Source: Segatella copri (GTDB lineage: Bacteria > Bacteroidota > Bacteroidia > Bacteroidales > Bacteroidaceae). From it: a stretch of DNA of 64,000 nt. The stretch is taken from the NCBI RefSeq assembly GCF_026015625.1, contig NZ_JAPDVG010000001.1, positions 2,056,001 to 2,120,000 on the forward strand. Direction: 5' to 3'. A program made the position numbers and the translations under genes. Below are positions 9,070 through 18,511 of this stretch, in pieces. The notes beneath the pieces were generated by a model that worked only from the letters and a program-made list of their open reading frames with translations, made no database searches and was not told where the DNA came from. Numbering within the stretch: position 1 is the stretch's first letter; every line of letters starts with the position of its first letter.

Positions 9070-9904
9070 TTATTTCTTTACGAATTTCTTTCCATTCACA
9101 ATGTAGATACCAGAACGGTTCATCTGCTTTACCTTACGTCCCTGGACATCATAGATTACATTGTTCTTCTCAGTAGAATTCACAACATGTTCGATACCAG
9201 TAGCCTTATCATTGTCTACTTCGATTGTAATCGTCATTCTTGGGTTTGTATGACAGTCACTGGCTTGGGTTGTGGTCTTGTCCTCAAGGAACTTTCCAAA
9301 GTTTGTATCTCCGAAGGTTCCCTGCAAAATTACGATAGCGTAAAGATCTGCTTTCAATTCACCTTCTCTTAGCGGTGTATCAAAGACTAACAGCAATGTC
9401 GGCGTTGTCGGATCTTCCGGATCTACATAGCTTTCAAAGTGTCCTGTACGAATCGTCTTGTTGTTGTCGTAAACTGCAAGTCTCACTTCTCTATCAGGAT
9501 TAGCAACCAAGCCATCATAGTATCCAATGTTTTTAATCATGAATCCATTCAATGCAACATCCTTGACAAAACCTGATATATCAGGCAACATCTGGTATAT
9601 TGAATAATCTGATTTAAGATTTGGATTTTCAGGAGAGCCGCCCTTTCCTATCGTAAAGCTTTCCTTGATAGCTTGAGTCTTTACTTCCTTATTATTCTTT
9701 TCATAATGGAAGGTTCCTTCTGGGATTACCAGCTGATAGCTAGCCTTTGCCAGGTCAGTCAACGCAACAGTAAACTGATTGTCTTTTCCTGTTACCGGAG
9801 TAAAGGTAACGTCTTTCACACGCTCCCCCTTCTCATTAGCAATATAGGCATCAGCATCACTCATTACTGTAACATGAGTCAACTCATGATTCCTAAGACA
9901 TCAC
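9070..9904 (-). pseudogene. 3' fragment of a secreted surface-protein gene split by IS110 elements
   Basis: An open frame of about 270 residues ends in a short C-terminal tail (VIYDVQGRKV ... GIYIVNGKKFVKK) of the kind found at the ends of many Prevotella secreted proteins and resembling type IX secretion tails. It has no proper start: the frame opens at a TTG at 9882. The residues LTHVTVMSDADAYIANEKG continue a beta-sandwich repeat begun in the fragment at 12665-14542. In the other frame just upstream, FGDVLGIMS followed by a stop fits the missing piece of that domain, so I infer an IS insertion near 9904 plus an independent frameshift at about 9879-9886, within the palindrome CATGAGTTGACTCATG. 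The start coordinate of the fragment is approximate. Confidence 0.65.
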
Positions 9905-10120
9905 CAAATTTTTGAGAGCTTTTTTGTGTTAAAATAAGCAAAATAGCCCCCAGAAAGCATATAGTCATACCTACCCCTGTAGCAGAAGAAGACATTTTTT
10001 GACTTTTCTGTTACAAAAAAAAAACGATACGGAACTCTTTCTTTTAATAGCTTTTTGCTCGATTCCTAATTAGTTATCCGTATCTGTCCTCACAAGACTA
10101 TAAGAGACAATGGTACATTG

Positions 10121-11167
10121 TCATAGTTCACTTGCTTTGGACTTTTCAATATGTAAGTTCTTTCTGTCGTCAGAGGTGTTCAACACTTCCCATTTTCTCT
10201 TTTGCTTGCCTATGGCAAACATTCTGCAAATGAGCTTAAACTTGACGGCATTCAATGCCTTACGCTTAGTATCAGAATCTTTTCTGCCTCCTAACTTTCG
10301 ATTATAAAACATTTGCATTTCCACATCGTACTCAACAGCTCTCAATGCCGCCATAGACAGGTCAGCTTTCACTTGACCGTTACAGTGTGCGGAAGGTCGG
10401 GCACGCCATTTCACACTGGTACCAGAAGTGTGACTGCATGGAGCTACGCCAACATATCTCGCATATTGCCGAGCTGTGTCAAAAGCGGTAAAGTTTCGTG
10501 TGATGGCAATTATGTTTGTTGCATTGACAAAACCAATTCCTGGTATCGTCAACAGATTCTGAAAAGTGTCAAAGACATCTTCCTCCTTGGACATTAATTC
10601 ACACTCTTCCTGATCTATCTTCTCAATGTCATGATTGAGTTTTTTAATGTAGCTCTCATACATGGCAGAATCCTCTTTCGTTTCAAACATCTGCATTCGG
10701 TTCATAAAGTTTGTCCGTTGCTCCACAAGGAACTTACGCTCATTGACAAGTTGCTTCAATTGTTGCATAGCCTTGCTTGGCAACTTGTATGGCTTGGCAC
10801 ATTCCGTGCCATCATAACGATAGAGGAAGTCAGCTATCTTTGCAGAGTCATTCTTGTCTCGCTTATCTATTGTCCCCATAGGATGATGTTTTACTATACG
10901 TGTACTAAGCATACAGAAAGAGTAATTCTTGGACGTGAGGAATTTTTCCAAGTCCAAGGAGTAGCAACCTGTAAATTCCATGCCAAACAGGGCTTGGGAA
11001 AGTACCACACGGCTCTTTTTGAGCCATGAGCACATATCGCCAAATCCCTTGCGAGTGTTGTTGAACACCTCATGAGGGAACATTTTGATGTTGGTATCCT
11101 CACGAAATATAGATACATCTATGACATTTTTAGAGATGTCAATGCCTACAAATGATTTATTTTTCAT
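10121..11167 (-). CDS. IS110-family transposase (DEDD + Tnp20)
   Basis: A 348-residue protein with the N-terminal RuvC-like DEDD domain (Asp in VGIDISKNVIDVSI, Glu in FGMEFTGCYS, acidic residues in DKNDSAKIADFLYRY), a coiled region (residues about 130-200) and the C-terminal Tnp20 domain (LLTIPGIGFVNATNI; the probable catalytic Ser in HTSGTSVKW). IS110 enzymes are recombinases guided by a bridge RNA encoded in the element (known for IS621). It shares only family-level similarity with its neighbour at 11434-12486, so the two are not recent duplicates. Confidence 0.9.
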   Translation of the reverse strand: MKNKSFVGIDISKNVIDVSIFREDTNIKMFPHEVFNNTRKGFGDMCSWLKKSRVVLSQALFGMEFTGCYSLDLEKFLTSKNYSFCMLSTRIVKHHPMGTIDKRDKNDSAKIADFLYRYDGTECAKPYKLPSKAMQQLKQLVNERKFLVEQRTNFMNRMQMFETKEDSAMYESYIKKLNHDIEKIDQEECELMSKEEDVFDTFQNLLTIPGIGFVNATNIIAITRNFTAFDTARQYARYVGVAPCSHTSGTSVKWRARPSAHCNGQVKADLSMAALRAVEYDVEMQMFYNRKLGGRKDSDTKRKALNAVKFKLICRMFAIGKQKRKWEVLNTSDDRKNLHIEKSKASEL

Positions 11168-11186
11168 ATCTTTGCACCGCTTTACG

Positions 11187-11363
11187 AAAGGAACTCTCTA
11201 TGTCAGGATAAGCCAAATCTTTTAAAAGCTGGGACGGACAGCTAATTCCCTAAAAGGCACTGAGTCTGACATTTCGGGCAGAGGAGACTATATCAAGGGA
11301 AAGGGCTTTGCCTAAGATTAAAAAGTTCACTACCTCTGTCTGGAGTTCCTTCCTTTTGAGGAT
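11187..11363 (-). ncRNA. candidate IS110 bridge RNA (downstream element)
   Basis: About 177 bases between a consensus promoter (minus-strand TACCTTTG at 11370-11377) and the transposase gene contain no reading frame. A 9-bp closing stem joins AAGGAACTC (11343-11351, minus strand) to GAGTTCCTT (11188-11196). Position upstream of the recombinase, length and promoter fit bridge RNAs of the IS110 subgroup. Loop-to-target pairing has not been shown. Confidence 0.4.
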
Positions 11364-11369
11364 TCCTCG

Positions 11370-11377
11370 CAAAGGTA
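11370..11377 (-). promoter_or_regulatory. -7 promoter element in the downstream IS110
   Basis: Minus-strand TACCTTTG at the upstream end of the non-coding region of the second IS110 element, placed to transcribe the candidate RNA and the transposase. Confidence 0.5.
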
Positions 11378-11433
11378 GTGCCAAAAGCAACCAAGAGACT
11401 CTATCATGGTATAGTGATGGTCTTAAAACACTG

Positions 11434-12486
11434 TTAGTTCACTCCTGGTTGCTTGTTTTTCCCATTTCGATAATTGTCCGTCTCCACATACGGAGTACCT
11501 CGTTTTATAACGGCAAACATACGGAGTATCATCTTAAACTTGATTGCATTAAACACTATTCCACTGCATTTCTCCTTTCTCTTGCGTTCCCAGTAATCTC
11601 TGATGTTCGGAATGTGCTGCATGCAAACCAAACAGGCAATGGACAAATCTGCCTTTGCCTGTTTAAAACCTTTCTTAGAGACTGACGAGCCTTTTCTCAC
11701 AGATGTACCAGATTCTTTCTTGAAAGGAGCGACACCAATATAGCAAGCGTATTTACGTGGGTTATCTATTGCCATGAAGTTTTCGGTCAAGACAATGGTT
11801 TCAAGTGCGACAACACGCCCAATACCAGGTATTGATGTCAGCAGGGAAAAGTTCTTGCTGATGTCCGCATCTTCTTTTATGTACATGTCAATTTCATTGT
11901 CTATGCCTTTAAGTGCATCATTGAGCGTTTTAAGTTGCCCATTCTTACGTTCCACAGACAAATCTGTGTCATACGCACATATATCATGAAGCTGCTGCTT
12001 GTAAAGGACTGACTGCTTGACTGTCTGCTTGCGTTCCGCCAAAAGCCTCTTCAACTTAAAATATACAGGAGGAGGAAGTTTTGATGGGTTGCGAAGAATC
12101 TTTCTGTGGTTCTGCTCACAGTAAATGGCTATGCGGAAAGAATCAAGCTCGTCAGTCTTGATGCGGTCGAGCGAACGCAGTCCATCATCCAAGTCTGGCT
12201 CAAAGCGATGCATCTTGCGAGGTTCCACCATCCTATAAATATAATGTTTCTCTTCCAACCACAGTCTAAAGTTTTGGGTGTAAAGTCCTGTATATTCCAT
12301 ACAGAACAAGACTATATCAAACCCCTTGCTTACCTTTGCCACCCATGAACCAATTTTCTTGAAACCTGCATTGTTGTTGCTCACCTTTATATGGGCTTTC
12401 TTCCAATCAATGCTTTCTCCGTCATAATAAGCAAGGTCGAGAGTCTGCTTTGAGACATCCACGCCTATGTAAAGTTCTTTATCCAT
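11434..12486 (-). CDS. IS110-family transposase (DEDD + Tnp20)
   Basis: A 350-residue recombinase with the DEDD domain (YIGVDVSKQTLDLAYYDG, FCMEYTGLYT, then RIKTDELDSFRIAIYC) and the Tnp20 domain (LLTSIPGIGRVVALETI, YIGVAPFKKESGTSVRKGS with the likely catalytic Ser). Complete length for the family and no internal stops, so it may still be active. Transcription probably starts at the TACCTTTG copies inside the 23-bp repeats at 12619-12664. Confidence 0.9.
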   Translation of the reverse strand: MDKELYIGVDVSKQTLDLAYYDGESIDWKKAHIKVSNNNAGFKKIGSWVAKVSKGFDIVLFCMEYTGLYTQNFRLWLEEKHYIYRMVEPRKMHRFEPDLDDGLRSLDRIKTDELDSFRIAIYCEQNHRKILRNPSKLPPPVYFKLKRLLAERKQTVKQSVLYKQQLHDICAYDTDLSVERKNGQLKTLNDALKGIDNEIDMYIKEDADISKNFSLLTSIPGIGRVVALETIVLTENFMAIDNPRKYACYIGVAPFKKESGTSVRKGSSVSKKGFKQAKADLSIACLVCMQHIPNIRDYWERKRKEKCSGIVFNAIKFKMILRMFAVIKRGTPYVETDNYRNGKNKQPGVN

Positions 12487-12510
12487 AATTTTGACATTTA
12501 ATAGTTAAAT

Positions 12511-12624
12511 GGAATCAAGAAAGTTGGCTGGATTATATAAGGACTATGACATGAGAAAGGGCATACCTTGAAAGAAAGATAGTTCACCTTAACACCCATT
12601 AACCAAATATCCTAACTTGATTCC
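12511..12624 (-). ncRNA. candidate IS110 bridge RNA (upstream element)
   Basis: A non-coding stretch between the promoter repeats and the transposase start is bracketed by a perfect 9-bp inverted repeat, GGAATCAAG (12616-12624, minus strand) and CTTGATTCC (12511-12519), about 114 bases overall. This is the place where IS110-subgroup elements keep their bridge RNA. It is shorter than the IS621 RNA, and the call is structural inference only. Confidence 0.35.
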
Positions 12625-12664
12625 TGGGTGCAAAGGTAAAAGATTCCTGGGTGCAAAGGTAAAA
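12619..12664 (-). repeat. two tandem 23-bp repeats, each with a promoter element
   Basis: Two identical 23-bp units lie back to back (12619-12641, 12642-12664). Each contains TACCTTTGCACC on the minus strand, a consensus -7 element, and GGAATC. They mark the IS/host junction and give the IS110 two identical start signals. Confidence 0.8.
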
Positions 12665-14542
12665 GAAAGAAAGAGTCAGGAGATCGGCATTGCTTCCTAC
12701 TATTGCAGGTGTCAACTTGTAAGCTGTCTCTACGGTCTTGATAGCAGCAGCCGGTTTTTCAACCTCAACGAATTCGAAGGCACTGGTCAGACTGCTTTGC
12801 CAATATGGAGCAGCAACATCTGCTTCTGTCTGATACTTCTTGTCTGCATGATTGCACAAAGCATAAGCAACGCTAGAACTTCCCGTTACAGATGGATAAG
12901 ATCCCTTGAATGAGAAAGTACCCAATGCTTTGTCTGCATCAAAGACATCCCCCGATTCGAGTTGTACAGCAGAACCATCCAGTTTGGCAATTGTAAGTTT
13001 GCTTACTTCTGCACCTGCATCAGCTGTCACTCCATTGACATTCAGCATATTGTCATCAGCATCACCCAAGGTGAAGACTCCACTATGGTCTAACGCCTCA
13101 AACGCAGAAGCTTCATCAATATTGTCTACCAATTGAACCTGGTTGTTACTTACGGCAAGATACTTTCGTTCATTCTTCTTATTTACACTGGCTATCTTAT
13201 ACCACTTCTTGTTCTCTGGAAGAAGAACATCAGTTTCATTATAATAAGCATCAATAGCAGCCTTGAATTCTGCATCTGTTGATGCCTCATTCCCGACAAC
13301 TTCGTTCAAAGCGACATAAGCGGCACTGGTAACCTTAGGATAGCCCACCGAATTATTCTGCAACAATTTCAGAGCTTTCAAATATGCGGCAGAACCGACA
13401 ACAACATATTCTACATCAAAAGCCTTATTGTAGCGTTCCCATTCGGCATCGCCCTTCTTGTCGTTGCAAACTACATTAGCAGGCACAATAAGTTTATAAG
13501 TACCCATCTTTGAGATAGCACCTGCAGCGCCCTGTATTTCAAAATTAACTTTCGTATCAGATGCCTTGACAGCCTTTGCTGTCAGATAGTCGTTACCATC
13601 TTTCAGTAATTTCACGCTGGCAGCCTCATCTACATATCCAACCTTCTCTCCGAAGTCTACGGCAATAGTAAGAGGTAAAGTTTCAATGGTTCCCGCTGCA
13701 GGAGTAATCGAAACAGGACTCAAAGGAGCCTTGATGACAAAAGAGAATTTCATTTCCTTGTTCTCAAAGCCTTCCTTATCAACAAAACTCTTTGCAGGAA
13801 CCGTAAGTATATATGTACCATTCTTTGCTATCTGGCTAGCAGCAGATAAGGTTACCACATTGTCTTTTACAGTAGCCGAAAGCGTTTGGCTGCTCGTTCC
13901 ATCAGAGAGTGTGATTTTGGATGCATCTTTAACCAGCATGTTGCGGTCGAATGTAAGATGCATGTTTTCAAAGTACTCTAAAACACTGCTATTCTCCAAA
14001 TCACCTGTAGCTGTCAGAATGGTAGACGGCATGGTATAGAGTACCGTAATCTTTTTTAATTGAGCATTCGAAAAACTGTTTTTGTATATTAAGTCATGGA
14101 TATCCTGCTTTTTATCATTAATCCATGTCTTGTATCCATCTTCCTGACTTCCTAATTCATCGTCTGTCACTCGAAGATCACCTACAGTACTACCTTCGGA
14201 GAAAGATACTCTGTCAAGACGTCCGATAACAGGTGCATGCACTTTCATCAAAGCCTGCTGACTGACTTTGAGATAATAGGAGATATCATGAGTATAGATG
14301 TTAGTAAAGTTAACGATGGCTGTACCCAATCCCTGATTACCCCACTCAAAATCAATAGTAATGTCGCCATTAGAGAAAACATTATCAGTAACGGGAACTT
14401 CATTACTATTACCTTCAGGTGGAGTTATGGAAGGAGTAAGGCTGAGTGGCTGACTGAAATCAAATACAGCAGTGCGCTGTATCTGAGCCCAACCGGGTGC
14501 AGACACACAAGCCAGTAATATGACAAACAATGATTTCTTCAT
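12665..14542 (-). pseudogene. 5' fragment of a secreted beta-sandwich surface-protein gene
   Basis: The gene starts at 14542 with a signal peptide (SLFVILLACVSAPGWAQ) and encodes about 625 host residues before the frame enters IS110 sequence (it reads on to a stop at 12599). The protein has at least two Ig-like beta-sandwich units, recognisable by the repeated pattern ITLSDGTSSQTLSATVKDN ... KNGTYILTVPAKSF and VKLLKDGNDYLTAKAVKAS ... KMGTYKLIVPANVV, and a middle helical insert. The missing C-terminus is at 9070-9904. It is the third gene of the left operon, lying 23 bases after the small lipoprotein gene, and has no counterpart in the right operon. Function unknown; surface attachment or secretion is likely from the signal peptide and tail. 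Confidence 0.75.
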
Positions 14543-14565
14543 AATAGGTAAGTTTAAATGTTTTA

Positions 14566-15066
14566 TTAGCGCATGTTCATATCTATTTCGTCAGTAGCCG
14601 TCTTTACACACAGTTTCCAAGTGCCGTCTACTTTCACAGGATTGAACATATAAGCTGTCTTTGCCGGTTCAGCGGTTCCAGCCTGTTTTGCCGTTGCAAA
14701 GGTAACATCATATTTCACATCATTGCAGCCTTGCAACTGGAATGAGTAATATACGCGTGTATAATCCAATACAGGGAACATCTTAAACTTGTTAAGATAT
14801 CTTTGTCTTGTTTCTTCTGTGAGAGGTTTCACTTCTTGCGTAGAATCGGTATATTCATGCAAATTGGCAAGCACTGCGTTATAATCCTTTGCCTTGAGTT
14901 GCGCCATGGCATCATCACAAAGTTTCAACATAGCAGCCGTATCTTCTTCAGTCAATTCGCTTCTGAATTCATCAACCTGCTGTTCGCGACTTTTCTTTTT
15001 CTCACCGCATGAGCATAATGAGAAGACCAATATAGCCAAGAGAGAATATAATATAGTTTTTTTCAT
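14566..15066 (-). CDS. small lipoprotein, left locus
   Basis: A 166-residue protein with a lipobox (LVFSLCSCGEKKK) and no membrane segment after it. The start was set at MKKTILYSLLAI (15066); an upstream in-frame ATG at 15117 would begin inside the terminator hairpin. The mature part is an alpha/beta domain with a conserved C-terminal pattern (NPVKVDGTWKLCVK) that resembles the small lipoprotein at 32867-33382 (LKPIRKDNRWYLTTV). Both follow a large surface lipoprotein gene, after a hairpin terminator, so they are positional paralogues and may assist the large protein. The domain looks like the DUF4878/NTF2-like group; that assignment is tentative. Confidence 0.75.
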   Translation of the reverse strand: MKKTILYSLLAILVFSLCSCGEKKKSREQQVDEFRSELTEEDTAAMLKLCDDAMAQLKAKDYNAVLANLHEYTDSTQEVKPLTEETRQRYLNKFKMFPVLDYTRVYYSFQLQGCNDVKYDVTFATAKQAGTAEPAKTAYMFNPVKVDGTWKLCVKTATDEIDMNMR

Positions 15067-15084
15067 ACCCGTCACATTTTTAAA

Positions 15085-15122
15085 TAAAAAGAGGGTGCGC
15101 CGCTCTTTTAGGCACACCCTCT
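15085..15122 (-). terminator. intra-operon terminator hairpin, left locus
   Basis: Minus strand: GAGGGTGTGCC, a 9-base loop, GGCGCACCCTC, then TTTTTATTT. It lies between the large lipoprotein gene and the small lipoprotein gene and should lower expression of the genes downstream. The right locus has a hairpin at the same place. Confidence 0.8.
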
Positions 15123-15162
15123 AATTAGAGCTTAATTATTAATTTTCTTTTCAATAAATGTC

Positions 15163-18100
15163 TTAATCACCAATTGTACACTTGATAGTGAACTCAACCT
15201 TAGTAGTAAACTCACCCCACTCGTAAGCGATAGTGATAGGAACTCTTACCTTGAAGGTTTCTACGTTAACACCATTGTTGTAGTACCAGATAGTACCGAA
15301 CTTAGCCTTATTAGCCTCCATGAAGGTTGCCAAATCAGCATTCTTACTTTCAGAGTTGTAAGGTGTCAAATCGAAGGTGTAAGTTTCTAGACCCTTTTTC
15401 TTATATGCTGTAGCAATACCGTTTGGATTACCGCATCTGAGTTCAACGTCTTCACTAATCTGATCCATTGTAGGACCGCCGCCAAGAGTTGTCTCAACGT
15501 TAGCAGGTGTAGTATCGATCGTAATAGACTTCACATTGTAGTAACCCCAGAACCAGAGGTGGTCACCCCACATATTACTCTGGTTAGCTACACAACCTGC
15601 CTCAGAAACAGTAGCAGTATTCCAACCACGCCAGTCGTACAACTTGAAGAGATCAAGAGCGTAGATAACGTTACCATTGGTGTTAGCATCGATACGTGGC
15701 TCTGTAGCAACATCAATCAAGTTGATTGGACGCTCCCAAGATGTCAGGAAGATACCATCCTTAACAAACTCAGCTACACCACAAGTATTCTTAGTTACAA
15801 CACCTACCCAAGAGCGGAGCTCCTTCTGGATATTAGCATTCGCAGGCTCATAACCAATCGCATTCAAGACAGCCTTTGTTGTTTCATTCTTTATCAATGT
15901 AATCTCACTAGTAGCAGGATCCAATGTTGCAATTTTAACATAAGAAGTACCCTTTACTGCATAGAGATCTTCATTCATGAATGCACCATCTGCGTAGTCA
16001 ATAGCACAACCCTCAAGAGTTTCCTGCAACTTAGCCTTGCTGAATACGTGAGAGTCGCCAGTGATATACTTGCAGAACAACTTGTTCCACTTGGTATCAG
16101 CAGCACTGCTCTGTGGAGTGATTGTATAACCACCAACTACAACAGGCTCAGGAACGAAGTAATACTTGTGAGGACCTACTAACTTAGCAACTTTACCCTT
16201 CAAAGTAGAAGTAACCTTGCGGCTAATACCTAAGATATCGCCACCATCTGTAGGCTCCTTAACATCGAAGATAACAGCTTCCTTGCCATTTGCAGAACCA
16301 TCAAGTCCCTTCCAGTACTCAGGAATCAACTCACCGAATGTCTGGTTCTTATTGATACGTGACAAGTTGTAAGTCAACTTAACATAGATGTAAGGATACT
16401 TAGCCTTTGCATTACCAATGTAACGTACATAGCGAGTTACAGTAACAGGATTAGCCTGATCATGAGTCAACTTCTCAAGATCTTCAGCAGACAAATGCCA
16501 CTTAAACGCATGGTTAGTTGTACCCTCTGTATTAGCGAAGTACTCAATATGACCAAGATCATCAGCAGCGTCGTATGTACCACCCTTCTCAGGAGCAGCC
16601 TTGAACATCTTCAGATCCTTAGTAGTATTACCAGCAGCATCAGAACCGAAATTACCCTTATCATCAATAGTATACTGCTCATCGAAGTCCTTCTTTGTCA
16701 TATTCTCAAGACCCTCTGTCAATACAGTTGCAGAGAACTGAGCCCATGTAGTCTTCAAATCATCAATACCATTGCAGAGGTCGAACTTAGCATCCTTTGT
16801 CAACAAATCAATTGCCTTATTAGGAGCAACCTCAGGGTTCTGACGTGTAATGTGAATCAAGATGTAACCATCCAAAACCACCTGGTCACCACGCTTAACG
16901 AGTACCTGAACCAATGGCTCACGGTCGATAGAAGTAGCAGACTCTGAAGATGGATTACCGCTTGCATCAACATTCCATGCACGGAGAATACCAGCGTCTT
17001 TGTTAACCCACTTAGCATAACGGCTATCAATTGTTGCGTTACCGTCTACCTTGTATTCAACGAGGTTGAACTGATATGTCAAGCCCCATTCCTTACCTTC
17101 TTCTAATGACATCTCCTTCAGGTTAACACCAAGCTTATTAGGAGTACCAGGAGTAAACTGCTTAACATCCTCTACCAACATGTGGAGTCCGAGGTAGCTT
17201 GCAATATCAATACCCTCAGCGCTGTTATAGTAAAGTTCAAGAGCTGCACCATCTGGATCTGCCAAAGCCTCCTGAGGTGAGTCATAAACGTGAACCTTCT
17301 TGGTAACATCATCAGCAGTTGTGCCGAAGTACTTATCTACAGGAATACCAGTTTCGTCACCCATACGGGTATTAGGCAAGCCTAATCCAGCATAATGAGG
17401 TTTCAATCTCCAGTACAAAGCCTCGAGGTAAGCCTTCTGTGGCTGAATTAAAGCATAATCAGAAGTAACCTTGCCTTCAGCTACTGTACTTGCAGCTGTC
17501 TTTGCCTGCAAAGCAATCGTATTAGCTGTCTCATTCTTATCTTTAACAGTTGGGAATGGTTCCAACATTTCAGGATGCTGAATCTTCAAACCTGCTGTTA
17601 CAATACCATTAGAAGTATTGAAGAGAGCCTTACCTGCATCGTTCAACTCTGGAGAAGTAATATTTCCAAGCACTGAAGCTGTAGCACGAGTATGATAATT
17701 CAAGATTGTTGGCTCAAGGAGATTGAAGCCCGCAATATCCTCGTATGCCATATCAGCATTTGATGGATTCATGTGATACTTAACACCCCAAGCAGGACCA
17801 TAATTGTACAAAGTTGCAGTAGCTGGAGCAATGGCTGACGAATTGTTCAATCTGTCTGGCAAATAGTTATCAAGACCTGTGATTGTCTTATGGGCACCAC
17901 CAGTAGTAGTCAAGCGGCTAAGACCAGTCAAATTTTCCTTATGCTCTAAGTATTCACCATGCAAGTAGTCATAAGTCAAAGTCTCAATACCATCCAAGTA
18001 GAGATTTGGCATGAATACCAAGCCTGTCAAATCACCAGTAAGTGAAATAACGACCTTTTCACCAGAAATACCCTTAACACCTGTGAGGATCAAGTTTTGC

Positions 18101-18335
18101 TTATCCAAAGTAGCGGTGATAGAGTTTGGAGTTTCTGAAACAAACTGAACGTCACTGCGTCTTACCTTCTTGCCATCCTTGTAGATATCGAAGTAACCAG
18201 ATTCTGCATCAGGAACATAGTACTCATAAGATGCTGCGGATGCGCTTGTGCCTGCATCACCCTTGTCACCCTTGACGCCTTGATCGCCCTTGTCACCCTT
18301 GACGCCTTGATCGCCCTTGTCGCCCTTGACGCCTT
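15163..18335 (-). pseudogene. large surface lipoprotein with collagen-like stalk, 3' part (cut off by IS3)
   Basis: About 1056 host residues in one open frame. It begins with Gly-X-Y repeats (GVKGDKGDQ units), then a large beta-rich extracellular region that shares landmarks with the right-locus protein, such as KYHMNPSNADMAYEDIAGFN against KYHMNPSTASLEGAQFSFFT, and the REPLVQVLV/REPLVRVNL segment. It has no start or signal of its own; those are at 19969-20344. Removing the IS3 element and one copy of a 3-bp duplication rejoins the pieces in frame to 1181 codons, so the gene was broken by the insertion alone. Function unknown; probably a surface adhesin or antigen. Confidence 0.8.
18254..18335 (-). 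repeat. 27-bp tandem repeats coding for a collagen-like Gly-X-Y stalk
   Basis: Three near-identical 27-bp units encode GVKGDKGDQ. They continue on the far side of the IS3 element as GPQGEKGEKGDQ. Such repeats form triple-helical stalks and can change length by slippage. The IS3 insertion site is inside this array. Confidence 0.8.
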
Positions 18336-18388
18336 TGCTGCCCCTCAAAAAGTAGACACAGAAAGGTGGAAAACTGATGGAAAATGAT

Positions 18389-18396
18389 TACCTTTG
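18389..18396 (+). promoter_or_regulatory. -7 promoter element of the IS3
   Basis: Plus-strand TACCTTTG, 116 bases before the OrfA start; the transcript would begin just before the hairpin at 18408. Confidence 0.55.
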
Positions 18397-18407
18397 CAAG
18401 CAGATAG

Positions 18408-18458
18408 AGTTGTGTGCCCTGTAGAGAGGGCGTAGCCCGAACGTAAGGGCACACAACT
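18408..18458 (+). promoter_or_regulatory. leader hairpin of the IS3 transcript
   Basis: A 13-bp perfect stem, AGTTGTGTGCCCT with AGGGCACACAACT, closes a 25-base loop in the leader between promoter and OrfA. It could restrict translation from transcripts that enter from outside; that role is inferred. Confidence 0.5.
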
Positions 18459-18511
18459 TGCCGAAGCACGGTTATCTTATCGTCAAGTATTCACCAGAAA
18501 GGAAACTTTTT

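Larger units (their letters stand above)
9905..11385 (-). mobile_element. IS110-family element (downstream copy)
   Basis: This element carries one recombinase gene (10121-11167), about 215 bases of AT-rich downstream sequence and about 220 bases of non-coding upstream sequence with a promoter and a potential structured RNA. IS110 elements usually lack terminal inverted repeats and leave little or no target duplication, so the boundaries are approximate; the left one is set where host coding sequence resumes. It lies head-to-tail behind a second, different IS110 element, and together they split one host gene. Confidence 0.6.
11386..12664 (-). mobile_element. IS110-family element (upstream copy)
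   Basis: This element contains the transposase gene 11434-12486 and about 150 bases of upstream non-coding sequence ending in two 23-bp repeats that contain promoters. It interrupts the secreted-protein gene running from 14542. The outer limit is placed where the host frame (residues NADLLTLSF) stops making sense, near 12664; the inner junction with the second element is only estimated. Confidence 0.6.

Noticed and set aside
9879..9995. A 38-codon minus-strand frame with a hydrophobic segment (MSSSATGVGMTICFLGAILL)
   Set aside because: Its last nine residues (FGDVLGIMS) fit the missing piece of the interrupted host protein, so it is most likely a chance fusion of IS110 end and host sequence.
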